A stretch of DNA of 17,738 bases. Source: an uncultured Clostridia bacterium. Lineage in GTDB: Bacteria; Bacillota; Clostridia; TANB77; CAG-508. Position 1 is the stretch's first letter; the number at the start of each line of letters is the position of its first letter. The stretch lies in assembly GCA_947623615.1 (NCBI GenBank), contig CANQHH010000009.1, forward strand, positions 1-17,738. The letters run 5' to 3'. Under the pieces are notes generated by a model. That model ran no database searches. It had not been told where the DNA came from and worked only from the letters and a program-made list of their open reading frames with translations. This document shows positions 1 through 6,353 of the stretch, piece after piece. The position numbers and the translations under genes were made by a program.

Positions 1-798
1 TACAACTGGCACATACCAATTATGCATTATAGTATCACAAACATCAACAAACCATAATGTTATTGCAGGTAATTGTGTGCTTGTTCCTGCTTGATTAAAT
101 GTATCTTGTATAAGTGGGATAATATAAAATACACCAAAAATAAGTATACCCACTATCGCTAATAACTGCAATGCATTTGGAATAATTATATTTCTTAACC
201 TATTAGTTGTATTCGAGGTATCTTCCATATACTTTACAGCTTGCTCTAATGAATTTGTTAAAGAACCTGATAATTCGCCAACTTTAATCATATTTATATA
301 AATGTATGGAAATATATTAGAATAATATTCCATTGTTGTATACATATAATCACCGGCTTCAACACCTGCTAATATATCTTCTAAAATACCTCTTAAAGTA
401 AAATTCTCCGTACTATCAATAATTGTACTCAATGCATGGATATTATTAAAGTTTGCTTTTTTTAACAAATAAAAATTTTGAGTAAAAATTATAATATCTC
501 TTGTTGTTACTTTTTCTTCTCTTGATAAGGCAAGATTAATTCTTTCCTTAACCGTGGGTTTGTATTTTGCTCTTCCCTTTACTATGTTAGCAGAATTTGC
601 CATAATATCATCAATATTTATAATATTCTTTTTATTTGCTTTTACCTTTTTATTTTTGTATCTAACTTGTGTAATACTAATAGGAAGCAGATTGTTATTT
701 TTTAATTTCTTTATCAAAGTATTTCTATTAGCATCTTCAACTCTATTTCTTACAATCTGTCCCTTAGAAGTGACCGCACGATAAATATACTCTGGCAT
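1..798 (-). CDS. pilC: Type IV pilus inner-membrane platform protein PilC (partial, 3' end outside window)
   Basis: This is the last visible gene of the pilus operon and is cut by the left edge: 266 codons are present, against about 400 in a full PilC/GspF protein. The start ATG at 798 follows a GGAGG site. The N-terminus (MPEYIYRAVTSKGQI) is the typical PilC opening. It is followed by a variable linker and the first T2SSF domain, visible in segments such as TTRDIIIFTQNF and INMIKVGELSGSLTNSLEQ. A hydrophobic membrane segment lies near residues 215-240. In the family, PilC is the polytopic membrane protein that couples the PilB/PilT ATPases to pilin polymerisation. The gene begins 39 nt after pilT ends, so it is almost certainly co-transcribed. 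The family call is firm; the C-terminal domain cannot be judged. Confidence 0.93.
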   Translation of the reverse strand, partial: MPEYIYRAVTSKGQIVRNRVEDANRNTLIKKLKNNNLLPISITQVRYKNKKVKANKKNIINIDDIMANSANIVKGRAKYKPTVKERINLALSREEKVTTRDIIIFTQNFYLLKKANFNNIHALSTIIDSTENFTLRGILEDILAGVEAGDYMYTTMEYYSNIFPYIYINMIKVGELSGSLTNSLEQAVKYMEDTSNTTNRLRNIIIPNALQLLAIVGILIFGVFYIIPLIQDTFNQAGTSTQLPAITLWFVDVCDTIMHNWYVPVV

Positions 799-837
799 TT
801 CATCCTCCTTTATATATCTTTTATTATATGCTTTTTA

Positions 838-1953
838 TTAATTAATTCTATTTGTTTTTTCTCTTTTTATTTTTAATTGCATAATTGTTCTATTTAATGT
901 TTCTATATTTTTCTCTTCAATTTGAGCTTTTGCTTGATCTAATGTTATTACTTCATCAACAAATAACTCAGCTATAGAATTTATTAAACCAATGCTACCT
1001 TTATCACTGTTACTTTGTATAGCATCTTCTATTTCAGCAACACTAATCTTCTCTTTTCTTATTATACCCGAAATAATATTATCTACTACCATAACTTCAG
1101 GAACTAATACTAAATCACCATTTTTAGATTTTAATAATCTTTGTGAAATAACCAATTTTAATAATGATGATATCAAATATTTAATTGTTTGCTGATCTCT
1201 TATCTCATAGAAATTAACCATTCTATCAATAGTCTCAGCACATGACTTTGTATGCAATGTTCCAATTACTAAGTGTCCTGATTCAGCAGTTTCAATTGCA
1301 GCTTCCATTGTTTCCCTGTCTCTAATCTCTCCTATTACTAATATATCACAATCCTCTCTTAATGAGTTTTTTACACCATCACTGAATGTTAAACAATCAC
1401 GTCCCAATCCAATTTCTTTTTGAACAATAACAGACTTTTTACAAGTATGCTTATATTCTACTGGATTCTCTAATGTTAATATTTTCTTATTCTGTGCTTC
1501 ATTTATTTCGTTAATTAAAGCATTCAAAGTTGTTGTTTTTCCAGAGTTTGTTTTTCCTGTTACCAATATTAATCCTTGAGGTTGATATGTCATTCTTCTA
1601 ACTATATCTGGTACGCCAAGATCCTCATATTTTGGTAGTTCATTCTTTATAAGTCTTAATGTAAATATTGGTACTTCATCAGCATGAGAAATATTTACCC
1701 TTAAACGTATGTCTTCAAATTCATATGAACAATCCAATTTTTTAGTTGTTTTAAAAACTTCATCTTTATCCAAATTTCCTCTTACAAAATAGTCATAAGC
1801 ATCATACATCTCTTCTTCTGTTAACTCTTCGCACTCTTCATACGCTACTAATTCTCTCCTTATTCTAAATATTGGTTTCATACCACATATTAAGTGAACG
1901 TCAGAAGCATCTTTTTCCTTTGCAGCACCTAATATATTATCCAAATCTATCAT
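838..1953 (-). CDS. pilT: Type IV pilus retraction ATPase PilT-like
   Basis: This 371-residue protein has the usual PilT length and lacks the extra N-terminal domain of PilB. The N-terminal PAS-like domain carries the ASDVHL signature (residues 16-21). The C-terminal ATPase has a Walker A loop GKTNSGKT (133-140), an Asp-box-like LENPVEY (161-167), an atypical Walker B DILVIGEIRD (203-212) and the His box GHLVIGTLHT (226-235). PilT hydrolyses ATP at the cytoplasmic base to depolymerise pili, producing twitching. Two deviations are visible: the loop usually reads GPTGSGKS/T, and the usual acidic Asp-box residue is Asn163. The AIRNLIRE-like C-terminal signature is only weakly present (around IISGIIRKEK). 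The start follows GGGGAGGG. The true pilB stop (1972) is only 18 nt upstream, which supports coupling. A second assembly ATPase is less likely, given the length and sequence. Confidence 0.9.
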   Translation of the reverse strand: MIDLDNILGAAKEKDASDVHLICGMKPIFRIRRELVAYEECEELTEEEMYDAYDYFVRGNLDKDEVFKTTKKLDCSYEFEDIRLRVNISHADEVPIFTLRLIKNELPKYEDLGVPDIVRRMTYQPQGLILVTGKTNSGKTTTLNALINEINEAQNKKILTLENPVEYKHTCKKSVIVQKEIGLGRDCLTFSDGVKNSLREDCDILVIGEIRDRETMEAAIETAESGHLVIGTLHTKSCAETIDRMVNFYEIRDQQTIKYLISSLLKLVISQRLLKSKNGDLVLVPEVMVVDNIISGIIRKEKISVAEIEDAIQSNSDKGSIGLINSIAELFVDEVITLDQAKAQIEEKNIETLNRTIMQLKIKREKTNRIN

Positions 1954-1971
1954 TTGTATCCCTCCCCTATT

Positions 1972-2071
1972 TTAATATATCGCTAATTTATTATTTAATT
2001 CTTCAAGATTTGTTATTCCACTTAGAATTTTGTTTACACCATCAACAATTAACGGTAAATATCCGGTCTTT
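1972..2071 (-). pseudogene. pilB: Out-of-frame 3' end of pilB
   Basis: This segment encodes, in the +1 frame relative to pilB, about 31 residues: TGYLPLIVDGVNKIL, then SGITNLEELNNKLAIY and a stop at 1972-1974. The pattern 'L-x-DG-x-x-K-x-x-x-G-x-T-x-x-E-E' is the standard end of PilB/GspE ATPases, so it belongs to the gene upstream and not to a new ORF. It joins pilB if a single A is dropped from the run at 2069-2072. With it restored, pilB stops 18 nt before the pilT start, with the pilT ribosome binding site in between, which is the compact spacing seen elsewhere in the operon. Confidence 0.85.
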
Positions 2072-3598
2072 TAATGCTTCATTTCTTATTTCTAATGCAG
2101 ATGCATTGTTTACTATTAATTCTCTAATTTTTTCATTTAAAATTAATATTTCAAATATTCCTATTCTATTATAATATCCACTATTATTACATTTCTTACA
2201 TCCTACTGCATCATAAGTTTTTTTACCTTCTAAGTCGAACTTAACTCCGTATTTTTGACCTATACCATTTATTATTTGTTTTTCTTCTTCTGTAAAATCT
2301 CTTTCTTTTGCACAATCCTTACATAATCTTCTTACAAGTCTTTGAGACACAGATGTAGCAAGTGTACTAGATATATCATAATTTGATATTCCCATTTTTC
2401 TTAATCTAGTTATAACCTCTATACTATTTATTGTATGTATTGTAGATAATACATAGTGACCTGTTTGTCCAGCTTGCATAGCTATTTCTGCTGTTTCAGT
2501 ATCTCTAACCTCTCCAACTAGAATTATATCTGGATCTTGTCTCAGTACTGTTCTTAATGAATTAGCAAATGTATTTTTAGCATCTACTTCTATTTGATTC
2601 AATCCGTCAATACGAATTTCAACAGGGTCTTCAATTGTAGTTATATTTATTTCTGGTCTATTTAAATAATCAATAATACTATATAATGTAGTAGTTTTAC
2701 CTTCTCCTGTTGGGGCTGCTATAATTGTTATACTATTCTTTTTATTAAATGCATTTTTTACAAGTTTTTCATCTGATGGAAAACCTAAATCAAAAATTTG
2801 CCTTACATCTTCATTTTTCTTTAATAACCTTAAAACAAATTTTTCTCCATATATATTTCTTTGTGATGATACACGAATATTATAATCTGGATACATTAAA
2901 ATTCTTCCGTCTTGTGATTCTTGTTTTTCTTGATACATATTAGATATTGCTTTTAATCTTCCTATAATTTGCGCTTGTTTCTCTGTTCCAATTGCAATTG
3001 CTGTTAATAATTGACCATCAACCCTATATCTTACCCTTAAATTATTTTGCATTGGCTCAATATGAATATCACTTGCTCTTTTCTCCATAGCACTCTTTAT
3101 TACACTATCTAAGAAGCCTGAAACATCAGCATTTACATCTATTTCATCTGAACCACCTTGCAATGAAGATAATACTACATTTATATTAGTTTCAAAGGTT
3201 ATGTACTTGTCCATTATTAAACCTTTGTTTAATAATAATAATCTAACTGTCTCTACTGATCTTCTATTTGATGTATCAGCAAAACATACTTTTATTCTAC
3301 CTTGCTCTACCTCAAATGGTACTGCTTTAGCACGTTGTGCAATATCCAAAGAAACATAATCTAATATATTTACTTTTACATCTCCTTCAGTTAAGTATAT
3401 TGCTTTTTCCCCTAAAATATCGCCCATTGCATCAATTAACACATATGGATCACATAATTTTAATATATTTAGAATATCTCCTATTTTTTTCTTTGATTCT
3501 GTTTTCTGATAATCTAACGCCTTAGCTATATCTGCTTCTGTAACAATTCCTCTTTTTACAAGCTCTATACCTAAAGGCTGTTTCCTTTTCATATCCAT
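2042..3598 (-). CDS. pilB: Type IV pilus assembly ATPase PilB, C-terminus altered by a frameshift
   Basis: PilB powers pilus extension by ATP hydrolysis under the inner-membrane platform. The 518 residues contain an N-terminal MshEN/GSPII_E_N domain (about 8-145), an ASDIHIEP segment (175-182), Walker A APTGEGKT (295-302, Ala replacing the first Gly), Asp box TIEDPVE (321-327), Walker B DIILVGEVRD (357-366) and a His box ending STIHT (385-389). The tetracysteine zinc motif typical of PilB/GspE is C426/C429 and C467/C470. The start at 3598 has AAAGGAG at 7-nt spacing. The last eight residues look wrong. One base removed from the AAAA run at 2069-2072 opens a frame to a stop at 1972 and adds the normal PilB ending TGYLPLIVDGVNKILSG onwards. 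The intact protein would be 541 residues. This may be a sequencing error or a real mutation. Confidence 0.92.
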   Translation of the reverse strand: MDMKRKQPLGIELVKRGIVTEADIAKALDYQKTESKKKIGDILNILKLCDPYVLIDAMGDILGEKAIYLTEGDVKVNILDYVSLDIAQRAKAVPFEVEQGRIKVCFADTSNRRSVETVRLLLLNKGLIMDKYITFETNINVVLSSLQGGSDEIDVNADVSGFLDSVIKSAMEKRASDIHIEPMQNNLRVRYRVDGQLLTAIAIGTEKQAQIIGRLKAISNMYQEKQESQDGRILMYPDYNIRVSSQRNIYGEKFVLRLLKKNEDVRQIFDLGFPSDEKLVKNAFNKKNSITIIAAPTGEGKTTTLYSIIDYLNRPEINITTIEDPVEIRIDGLNQIEVDAKNTFANSLRTVLRQDPDIILVGEVRDTETAEIAMQAGQTGHYVLSTIHTINSIEVITRLRKMGISNYDISSTLATSVSQRLVRRLCKDCAKERDFTEEEKQIINGIGQKYGVKFDLEGKKTYDAVGCKKCNNSGYYNRIGIFEILILNEKIRELIVNNASALEIRNEALKDRIFTVNC

Positions 3599-3685
3599 AA
3601 AGATACTCCTTTCCTTTGTTTATATATAATTATATTATACTATAATAAATTATCCAATAATAGTAAAATTGCAAATTACATTAAT

Positions 3686-4123
3686 TTACCAATATTTTAG
3701 AACAAAATCTGTATTTCTATTTAAATTTTCTCTTCCAGTGCCCATATCCATATTAACATTTATAATATTTTTTGTAACACCATTCACTACCTGTTGAGAA
3801 CCTGTAAATTGAACATCATTTATATATCTAGCAATGAGCTTATCATTTCTATACATTTTATTACTCTTAAACTCATAAACAGTACCATCTTCAAATTCTA
3901 TAGTTTGATCTGTTATTGTTCTAATACTAGAATTATTTTTTACATCTGCAATAAAAAACATGCAAAATTTATTATATTCTGCCACAAATGATGGAGTTTC
4001 TTTTACAGCTCCAATATTTCTATAAAGATAATTTGTAATTGTGGTCATTATTGCTATAATAACCGTAAATACTATTACATACCCTACAAGAGCTGTTAAT
4101 GTTATACCCTTTTCATACTTCAT
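3686..4123 (-). CDS. Minor prepilin-like protein (class III signal peptide, no Glu5)
   Basis: This 145-residue protein starts with a short charged leader, MKYEKG, followed directly by a hydrophobic helix beginning ITLTALVGYVIVFTVIIAIM. That is the layout of a type IV prepilin cleaved after Gly6. Position +5 of the mature protein is Ala instead of the canonical Glu. The C-terminal region (about 45-145) looks like a small mixed alpha/beta pseudopilin head, with segments such as TDQTIEFEDGTVYEFKSNKMYRNDKLIA that resemble minor pilins of the PilW/ComGF kind. It sits between another minor prepilin and pilB. A minor subunit that primes or caps the filament is the natural inference; the exact orthology is not clear. 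The ATG has only a weak nearby GGAAAG; a better AAAGGAG lies about 30 nt upstream, beyond a small hairpin. Confidence 0.75.
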   Translation of the reverse strand: MKYEKGITLTALVGYVIVFTVIIAIMTTITNYLYRNIGAVKETPSFVAEYNKFCMFFIADVKNNSSIRTITDQTIEFEDGTVYEFKSNKMYRNDKLIARYINDVQFTGSQQVVNGVTKNIINVNMDMGTGRENLNRNTDFVLKYW

Positions 4124-4133
4124 ATTTTATATC

Positions 4134-4152
4134 TTTCCAAAAATCTTGGAAA
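4134..4152 (-). promoter_or_regulatory. Small hairpin between ribosome binding site and minor prepilin start
   Basis: A 7-bp inverted repeat, TTTCCAA (4134-4140) and TTGGAAA (4146-4152), with a 5-nt loop, lies between a strong AAAGGAG (minus strand, 4154-4160) and the minor prepilin ATG at 4123. An upstream in-frame stop (TAA two codons before the ATG) excludes an earlier start. Folding the hairpin would shorten the effective distance between the Shine-Dalgarno site and the ATG. A role in translation is inference. Confidence 0.35.
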
Positions 4153-4170
4153 TCTCCTTTCAAATAAAAA

Positions 4171-4599
4171 TTACGCAATTTCTTTAACTTTCATTTTTTC
4201 TATTACTATATTTTCTGTCGTAGCTCCAAAATCATAAGTAATTGTCAGAGTAACCATTTTTATTACATCTTGAATGGCACTTTTTTCACTATAATAACCT
4301 CTTACATCAATTGAAATATCAAATCCATTCGCTATTGAAAATTTATCAATGTAATAATCTTCCATGCCATTTTTTACATCATCATATGAAATTAAATCTA
4401 CATCTTCTAATATTTGAATAGCATAATTTGTAGCTAATGCTGACATTCTTGTTTGTAAATTACTTTTATATACATAATAAAGTAACGTACAAAGCAAACT
4501 AGCAAAAACTGTAAATACTCCTAAGGCAACTATTAAATCTATCATTGTGAAACCATTATTTGATTTTATATTCAATTTCATTTTTTTTTCATTTTCCAT
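4171..4599 (-). CDS. Minor prepilin-like protein, PilV/ComGD-type N-terminus
   Basis: This 142-residue protein has a prepilin motif after a 16-residue charged leader: NNG followed by FTMIDLIVALGVFTVFASLL. Processing would be after Gly16, leaving Phe1 as the mature N-terminus. Position +5 is Asp, a conservative replacement for the usual Glu. One long N-terminal helix (about 17-50) is followed by a small head domain with several beta-like stretches (for example FDISIDVRGYY and VTLTITYDFG). The start at 4599 is preceded by AGGGTGAT, which overlaps the stop of pilD (4604-4606), so the two genes are likely translationally coupled. Its operon position and motif support a minor pilin that takes part in filament initiation. 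The precise subtype is uncertain. Confidence 0.8.
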   Translation of the reverse strand: MENEKKMKLNIKSNNGFTMIDLIVALGVFTVFASLLCTLLYYVYKSNLQTRMSALATNYAIQILEDVDLISYDDVKNGMEDYYIDKFSIANGFDISIDVRGYYSEKSAIQDVIKMVTLTITYDFGATTENIVIEKMKVKEIA

Positions 4600-4603
4600 T
4601 ACA

Positions 4604-5413
4604 TCACCCTAAAAAATACATATTTGTAACTAACATTGTTAAAATATTGGCTATACACATATAAAATGCAATCGGTATCTTAGTTACTTCTTTATTTTCT
4701 ACTTTTACACACTTATTTTTTTTCATTGTTAATTTTTTTATTATTAACTGAATCGACACTGCAACAATTGTAACAATTACTGTATAGAAATATACCTCTT
4801 CGAATGTAAATAAAACCATTAAAATTGATAATAATAATATATCTATTGTATAATTACTCTTTGTTTTTTTCCTTAAATACATAGTATCCATTAAAAGTAA
4901 AATACATGCTATTAAAAAATATATAACATATCTATACATATTAACATTTCGCATAATACATAAATAAATTACATATACTGCTACACAAATAAAGCCAAAC
5001 AATAAAAGCGGTTTTTCAACTTTTATTCTTTCTTTGTCTATCCCAGCAATAATGAACAAAGTTGATATGTACAATAGCCCCATAACTGTATATGGTATAA
5101 TTTGCATAGAAATATTATATATATTTAATTTTATAGATATCGCAAATAAAACAAATACTATTCCAGATAATACTTCTAATAATAAATATCTGATTCTTAT
5201 TGGTGTCTTACAATATCTACATTTTCCACCTAGAAATAAATAACTAAAAATTGGAATCATATCCCAAAATGATAATTTATGATTACAGTTTGGACAATAT
5301 GAACGTGTATGAGTTATATCTTGATGCAATGGAATTCTATATACTGCTAATGTAAAAAAACTTCCACAAACCATACCCATGCAAAAAAACAATAAATATA
5401 AAATTAGGTTCAT
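4604..5413 (-). CDS. pilD: Prepilin peptidase / N-methyltransferase PilD (A24 family)
   Basis: PilD is a polytopic aspartic protease that cleaves prepilin leaders and usually methylates the new N-terminus. The 269 residues begin with the family's N-terminal domain (GSFFTLAVYRIPL, then SYCPNCNHKLSFWDMIPIFSY). The zinc-binding pairs C40/C43 and C65/C68 are intact. The A24 peptidase half follows, with the first active-site Asp at D126 (IIAGIDKERI). The second is best assigned to D191 in the segment YTIDILLLSIL, but the usual GxGD glycines are missing. The C-terminal KIPIAFYMCIANI matches the family's conserved final Pro-containing helix. GGAGGGAG precedes the ATG at 5413. It lies between the pilA candidate and the minor prepilins, its likely substrates. 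The call is firm; the unusual second motif is noted separately. Confidence 0.92.
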   Translation of the reverse strand: MNLILYLLFFCMGMVCGSFFTLAVYRIPLHQDITHTRSYCPNCNHKLSFWDMIPIFSYLFLGGKCRYCKTPIRIRYLLLEVLSGIVFVLFAISIKLNIYNISMQIIPYTVMGLLYISTLFIIAGIDKERIKVEKPLLLFGFICVAVYVIYLCIMRNVNMYRYVIYFLIACILLLMDTMYLRKKTKSNYTIDILLLSILMVLFTFEEVYFYTVIVTIVAVSIQLIIKKLTMKKNKCVKVENKEVTKIPIAFYMCIANILTMLVTNMYFLG

Positions 5414-5439
5414 ATTCTCCCTCCATTATTTTTAAAATA

Positions 5440-5483
5440 GAGGTTACCTAAATATAATTATCATAAATTATACAGATAACCTC
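5440..5483 (-). terminator. Possible partial terminator or processing hairpin downstream of the prepilin gene
   Basis: The inverted repeat GAGGTTA (5440-5446) and TAACCTC (5477-5483) encloses a second one, TATAATT and AATTATA, giving a two-part stem with an internal loop. On the transcript it is followed by UAUUUUAAA. It lies after the prepilin gene and before pilD, where partial termination or RNA processing would make pilin mRNA more abundant than the downstream mRNA. The U-tract is weak, so function is inferred. Confidence 0.45.
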
Positions 5484-5488
5484 AATTT

Positions 5489-5519
5489 AGTTTAAACTAA
5501 TTTTAAACCGTTTAAAATT
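5489..5519. repeat. Pair of TTTAAAC palindromes after the prepilin gene
   Basis: AGTTTAAACT (5489-5498) is a perfect palindrome. It is followed at once by AATTTTAAAC, one central base and GTTTAAAATT (5499-5519), a 10+1+10 perfect inverted repeat. Both lie between the prepilin stop (5540) and the hairpin at 5440-5483. They may belong to the same 3' mRNA structure or be a protein-binding site. Confidence 0.5.
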
Positions 5520-5539
5520 ACTTTTACTTTTGCTAATTA

Positions 5540-5770
5540 TTAATCCTCTAAGTCTGCATTTACTAAGTAAGGATGTACAAAGTCCATAACATTTTGCTCA
5601 GTATCATTCCATTTTCTCTCTTCTTGTTGATATGCTGATCCTGCTTTTTGAGCTTTGTCAGCTATACCACCATTCAAAGCGATTGATATTGAAATAGTTG
5701 CTAATATGATTAAAACAACTATTGTTACTACTAATGCTACCAATGTAATACCTTTTTGATTCTTTAGCAT
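5540..5770 (-). CDS. pilA: Very short type IV prepilin (major pilin candidate)
   Basis: This 76-residue protein has the leader MLKNQKG followed by ITLVALVVTIVVLIILATIS. Cleavage after Gly7 gives a 69-residue mature subunit. The first 25 mature residues are the hydrophobic assembly helix. The rest (NGGIADKAQKAGSAYQQEER onwards) looks like a helical extension with a short acidic tail ending NADLED, with little room for a globular head. Mature position +5 is Ala, not Glu; the KGITLVALVVTI pattern recurs in Clostridia prepilin-like proteins. An excellent AAGGAGG lies upstream, and hairpins follow the stop, consistent with differential expression. Its position between the platform genes and pilD, and its strong translation signal, suggest the main subunit. 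A minor pilin cannot be excluded if a larger pilin is encoded elsewhere. Confidence 0.82.
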   Translation of the reverse strand: MLKNQKGITLVALVVTIVVLIILATISISIALNGGIADKAQKAGSAYQQEERKWNDTEQNVMDFVHPYLVNADLED

Positions 5771-5829
5771 AAAAAATTCCTCCTTATCTATTTTTTGTAT
5801 ATCTATATAAAATAAATATAACCTAAATA

Positions 5830-6330
5830 TTACTTAATTCCTTTATCATCATAAAATGTGTTTGTTGAACTTTTATCTTCTTTTGTATCTGTATCTTTTT
5901 TGTCTTCTCCTTTGTTTGACCCATCATCGTTATTATTATCATTGTTATTATCATTGTTGTTATCGTTATTATTGTCGCTACCACCATTACCACTATCATT
6001 TCCGCCAGAAGAGCCATCATCACCGTTGTCATCATTGTTTTCTTCACTCACTAATGAAAAAGGATTTTTCTTTCCTGGTTTATAACTTGAACTCTTTTTA
6101 TACAAGTCTAAATCAGAATCTGTTATTTCGTATGAAACTTCTGTTTTTTCTATTTCTGTTATTTCTTCACTTATTTCTTCTTTCACATCATTTGGAGTAA
6201 AATAGGCTTCTTTTGTTGGTACAACCTTATTCACAGGAATATAGTCATAAAACAAAATTCCCATTATCAAGGCTATAGCTATACACAACAATATAATTAT
6301 AAAACCTTCTTTAATTATTGTCTTAATCAT
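5830..6330 (-). CDS. Bitopic membrane protein in the pilP position, with acidic Asn/Asp-rich tail
   Basis: I do not recognise a named family. The start is set to the ATG at 6330 (MIKTIIKEG) because GGAGG at 6336-6340 is correctly spaced for it; an upstream in-frame ATG (6342) overlaps that site. The 166-residue protein has one membrane helix (about residues 9-29), then about 60 charged residues rich in Glu, then KPGKKNPFSLVSE, then a low-complexity tail of Gly/Ser/Asp/Asn with DNNN repeats (about residues 109-140). It follows pilMN and pilO, where pilP sits in Gram-negative pilM-N-O-P operons. The short Lys-Asn-Pro-Phe stretch resembles the RDPF segment of PilP/GspC-type proteins. A PilP-like partner of PilN/PilO is an inference from position and topology only. 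Confidence 0.7.
   Translation of the reverse strand: MIKTIIKEGFIIILLCIAIALIMGILFYDYIPVNKVVPTKEAYFTPNDVKEEISEEITEIEKTEVSYEITDSDLDLYKKSSSYKPGKKNPFSLVSEENNDDNGDDGSSGGNDSGNGGSDNNNDNNNDNNNDNNNDDGSNKGEDKKDTDTKEDKSSTNTFYDDKGIK
5926..5977. repeat. 12-bp coding repeats (DNNN)
   Basis: A run of near-identical 12-bp units, each encoding Asn-Asn-Asn-Asp on the minus strand, makes the DNNNDNNNDNNN segment of the pilP-position protein. Such short in-frame units can expand or contract by slippage without shifting the frame. Confidence 0.7.
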
Positions 6331-6353
6331 CTTTTCCTCCATTTTTAAATCAA

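Noticed and set aside
5540..5770. Electrically conductive pilin
   Set aside because: The short length recalls Geobacter PilA, but only four aromatic residues are present and they are not in the corresponding positions. Nothing in the sequence supports conductivity.
5823..6047. Minus-strand 74-residue ORF rich in Met/Thr/Ile, and a similar one at 6350-6592
   Set aside because: Both are frame-shifted readings of the acidic repeat regions in the pilO and pilP-position genes, as shown by their repetitive Met/Gln/Ile pattern.
5856..6200. Plus-strand ORF rich in Tyr/His/Cys and overlapping Ser/Leu-rich ORFs
   Set aside because: These are antisense readings of the DNNN-rich coding repeats, biased by the low-complexity DNA and without translation signals.
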